Assembly: GCA_023136155.1 (NCBI GenBank)
Contig: JAGLRT010000077.1
Location: forward strand, 1-16,392
DNA from: Methanosarcinales archaeon
Lineage (GTDB): Archaea > Halobacteriota > Methanosarcinia > Methanosarcinales > Methanocomedenaceae
Direction: 5' to 3'
DNA length: 16,392 nucleotides
Made by a program: the position numbers and the translations under genes. Positions within the stretch are counted from its first letter, which is position 1. The number at the start of each line of letters is the position of its first letter. This document shows positions 15,084-16,392 of the stretch, piece by piece. The notes below the pieces were generated by a model. That model worked only from the letters and a program-made list of their open reading frames with translations. It was not told the origin of the DNA and did no database searches.

Positions 15084-15398
15084 ATGAAACTCGGCGCTTT
15101 GTTTCCAGGTTGAAAAGACAGCACCTTTGCCCTATATCTGGCAAAAGAATGCGGCTATCATGTATCTTGCTTGATCTAGATATTTTCCAGGAATCTTTAC
15201 AGCTATATGTTCCACACACCTTACATCTCAAAAGTAGAACATCCGGCCATTGCAATGATTATTCCCCTGTTGATCCATGATACCGAGGGGGATGAAGAAA
15301 AATAACTGTTCGATCTTGAAGCGGCAATCAAAAGGGCAAAGGAACAATACCAGATAGAGAGAATTATTTCAGGAGCTATTGACACCTTTCTAAAGAAA
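15084..15398 (+). pseudogene. dph6: Decayed, truncated dph6 (diphthine-ammonia ligase)
   Basis: Read in one frame from the ATG at 15084, about 105 residues match the N-terminal half of archaeal Dph6: MKLGALFPG-stop-KDSTFALYLAKECGY, a stretch like the family's SRN.YSYMFHTP.I, then HDTEGDEEK, LEAAIKRAKEQYQIE and ISGAID. The frame is broken by TGA at 15111 (in the PP-loop, where SGGKDS is expected), TAG at 15177 and TAA at 15303. Similarity stops near 15395, so the C-terminal half is gone. Dph6 completes diphthamide on elongation factor 2. The mix of three stop types argues against recoding. No frameshift is needed, so decay looks fairly recent. Confidence 0.85.
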
Positions 15399-15653
15399 TA
15401 TTCCTTGAACATATTTAAGTGCTTGTTGTTCGATACTACGTGTATTTGTTACAAAACTCAATGCATTTTTTTAAAATTTATTCGAATTATTGGTAGATCC
15501 ATCTAAATCTTCAGTGCATAAATCAGATAAATTCATGCAATATCTCCTCACAAAGGAATCTATGATGTGAAAATATGAATATTTTAAAAGTATTTGAAGA
15601 TTTGATGAATACTTATGGGACGAATATTAATCTGACAAAGTCAAGATACATAA
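15399..15653. other. A/T-rich non-coding stretch
   Basis: No gene, RNA gene or repeat is visible. The frame of the dph6 pseudogene stays open to about 15506 but no longer resembles Dph6. The missing C-terminal half of that gene is not found here in any form I can recognise. Confidence 0.5.
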
Positions 15654-15696
15654 TTTTTTAAATACTAACATACATTTCAACCTAACCCATACGGAG
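15654..15696 (+). promoter_or_regulatory. TATA box and ribosome binding site of mmp11
   Basis: TTTTTTAAATAC at 15654-15665 would place the transcription start near 15688. CGGAG at 15692-15696 sits 7 nt before the ATG at 15704 and supports that start. Confidence 0.55.
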
Positions 15697-15703
15697 CATC
15701 GTA

Positions 15704-16392
15704 AATGAACATCAATGACCCTTATACTGTGACCTACGCTGGAATATATGCAGTATGCGACCGCGAGAACCGATACGTCGATATCATAGAGCAATCAAAC
15801 TGCTACGGCGGTTCGGCCTGGACAATGCATCACTATGCCAGCAGTCCTTTGATCGAGAATGTAATATCAGTGAGCAATATGATACGCTACCGTACCAGGA
15901 CCGGGACCGAACCACTCAAACTTGAAGCCTCGATAGCCGCCGCCGGCATAGAATCGGTGGAAGTATCAGGCGATGAAGTAGCGATAACCTACGCAGGCCT
16001 GGGCGGCGGGGGTGTAGGTGCCACTGTGTGCCGCGCCAAGAGCAAGGGCGTGTTGCGCTCAGAAATATCCGAGTCGGGTGGTGGAAGGGCTGCAAAGGGT
16101 ACCATCATAGTGCCCAGGTACGAGCGGGTGCTGGTGGGTATTGACGATACCGACAACAAAGAAGAAGGTGCGACCTGGTCCATGGCCCATAACATTGCAT
16201 CAGCAATGGACCGTGATGAGGCAAAATACCTGTCACATGCCCTGGTGCAACTCTTCCCAGCCCCGGCAAAGACCCAAAACTGTGTATCAACCGTACTGGA
16301 ATTCGCCTGCCTCAGCGTTAATTCTAAAAAGGCCCTGCTCAAAGACATCAAATCGGCTCTTGAACAATACAGTGTTTCCACTGAAACAGGTA
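15704..16392 (+). CDS. Methanogenesis marker protein 11 (3' end outside window)
   Basis: The first 229 residues are present and the frame runs off the window. The N-terminus (TYAGIYAVCDRENRYVDII, then NCYGGSAW) and the VGIDDTDNKEEGATW motif (IDDTD at 146-150) match methanogenesis marker protein 11 as I know it. That protein is conserved in methanogens and relatives and has no proven reaction. The IDDTD acidic motif is shared with TiaS-type tRNA agmatinylcytidine synthetases and suggests metal-dependent nucleotide chemistry; this is inference. A Gly-rich loop (GLGGGGVGATVC, ~98-109) precedes it. The gene has its own TATA box and a CGGAG SD and is markedly richer in G+C than the region to its left, which marks the return to core genome. 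Confidence 0.9.

Noticed and set aside
15177..15179. TAG in the dph6 remnant as a pyrrolysine codon (Methanosarcinales use it)
   Set aside because: The same frame also has TGA and TAA stops, and the C-terminal half is missing, so simple decay explains it better.
15221..15412. Minus-strand frames across the dph6 remnant
   Set aside because: The plus strand has clear Dph6 similarity; the minus frames resemble nothing and lack start signals.
1..16392. tRNA or rRNA genes
   Set aside because: I saw no T-loop GGTTCRAATCC-type motif with an acceptor stem and no rRNA-like conserved stretch on either strand; a covariance-model scan would settle this.

Overview
The window comes from a methanogen-lineage archaeon, most likely Methanosarcinales or a related ANME/Methanoperedens-type organism. 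The evidence is an archaeal TATA-binding protein with its two-fold repeat, a DUF2115 (UPF0305) protein known mainly from methanogens, and at the right edge the first ~229 residues of methanogenesis marker protein 11. Promoters look archaeal: A/T-rich TATA boxes about 25 nt before the start, several genes with no visible Shine-Dalgarno site, and TTG/GTG start options. I cannot fix the genus.

Left part (1-4264): the tail of an unidentified gene overlaps rpiA (ribose-5-phosphate isomerase A), followed by the DUF2115 gene and a glutamate dehydrogenase with its own TATA box and SD. On the minus strand, convergent to GDH, TBP and a TatD-related metal hydrolase overlap as GTGA and must be co-transcribed. 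A perfect 9-bp hairpin lies between the convergent gene ends.

Middle part (4265-10231): a 131-bp non-autonomous mobile element with a 5-bp target duplication; a COG2102/DUF71 ATP-pyrophosphatase gene whose reading frame is broken at a run of ten A; a NYN/LabA-type nuclease gene; then an operon-like plus-strand group of aldehyde dehydrogenase, class III aminotransferase and MsrB; then a minus-strand class II Fic protein. ALDH plus aminotransferase would convert an omega-amino acid (GABA-like) to its acid, and GDH elsewhere in the window could recycle the glutamate amino acceptor.

Right part (10232-16392): the Fic gene and a 1199-residue HD-STAND-TPR protein are divergent. Two further elements with the same terminal repeats (GAGACTGTCGGAAAAG) sit between them. 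The large protein has an HD phosphohydrolase-like N-terminus, a complete NB-ARC-like ATPase (P-loop, Walker B, TR, GxP, VHD motifs) and a TPR array. This is the architecture of NLR-like immune proteins and is the best candidate for an undescribed system here. Beyond it, a 196-bp IS66-like element with an exact 8-bp duplication has inserted at the start codon of a small cupin gene. Next is a decayed dph6 gene (diphthamide synthesis) with TGA, TAG and TAA stops, and then mmp11.

Both DUF71-family ATP-pyrophosphatase loci in this window are therefore damaged, and the right half carries several small mobile elements around conflict-type genes. This suggests a plastic, defence-related region set between housekeeping genes.
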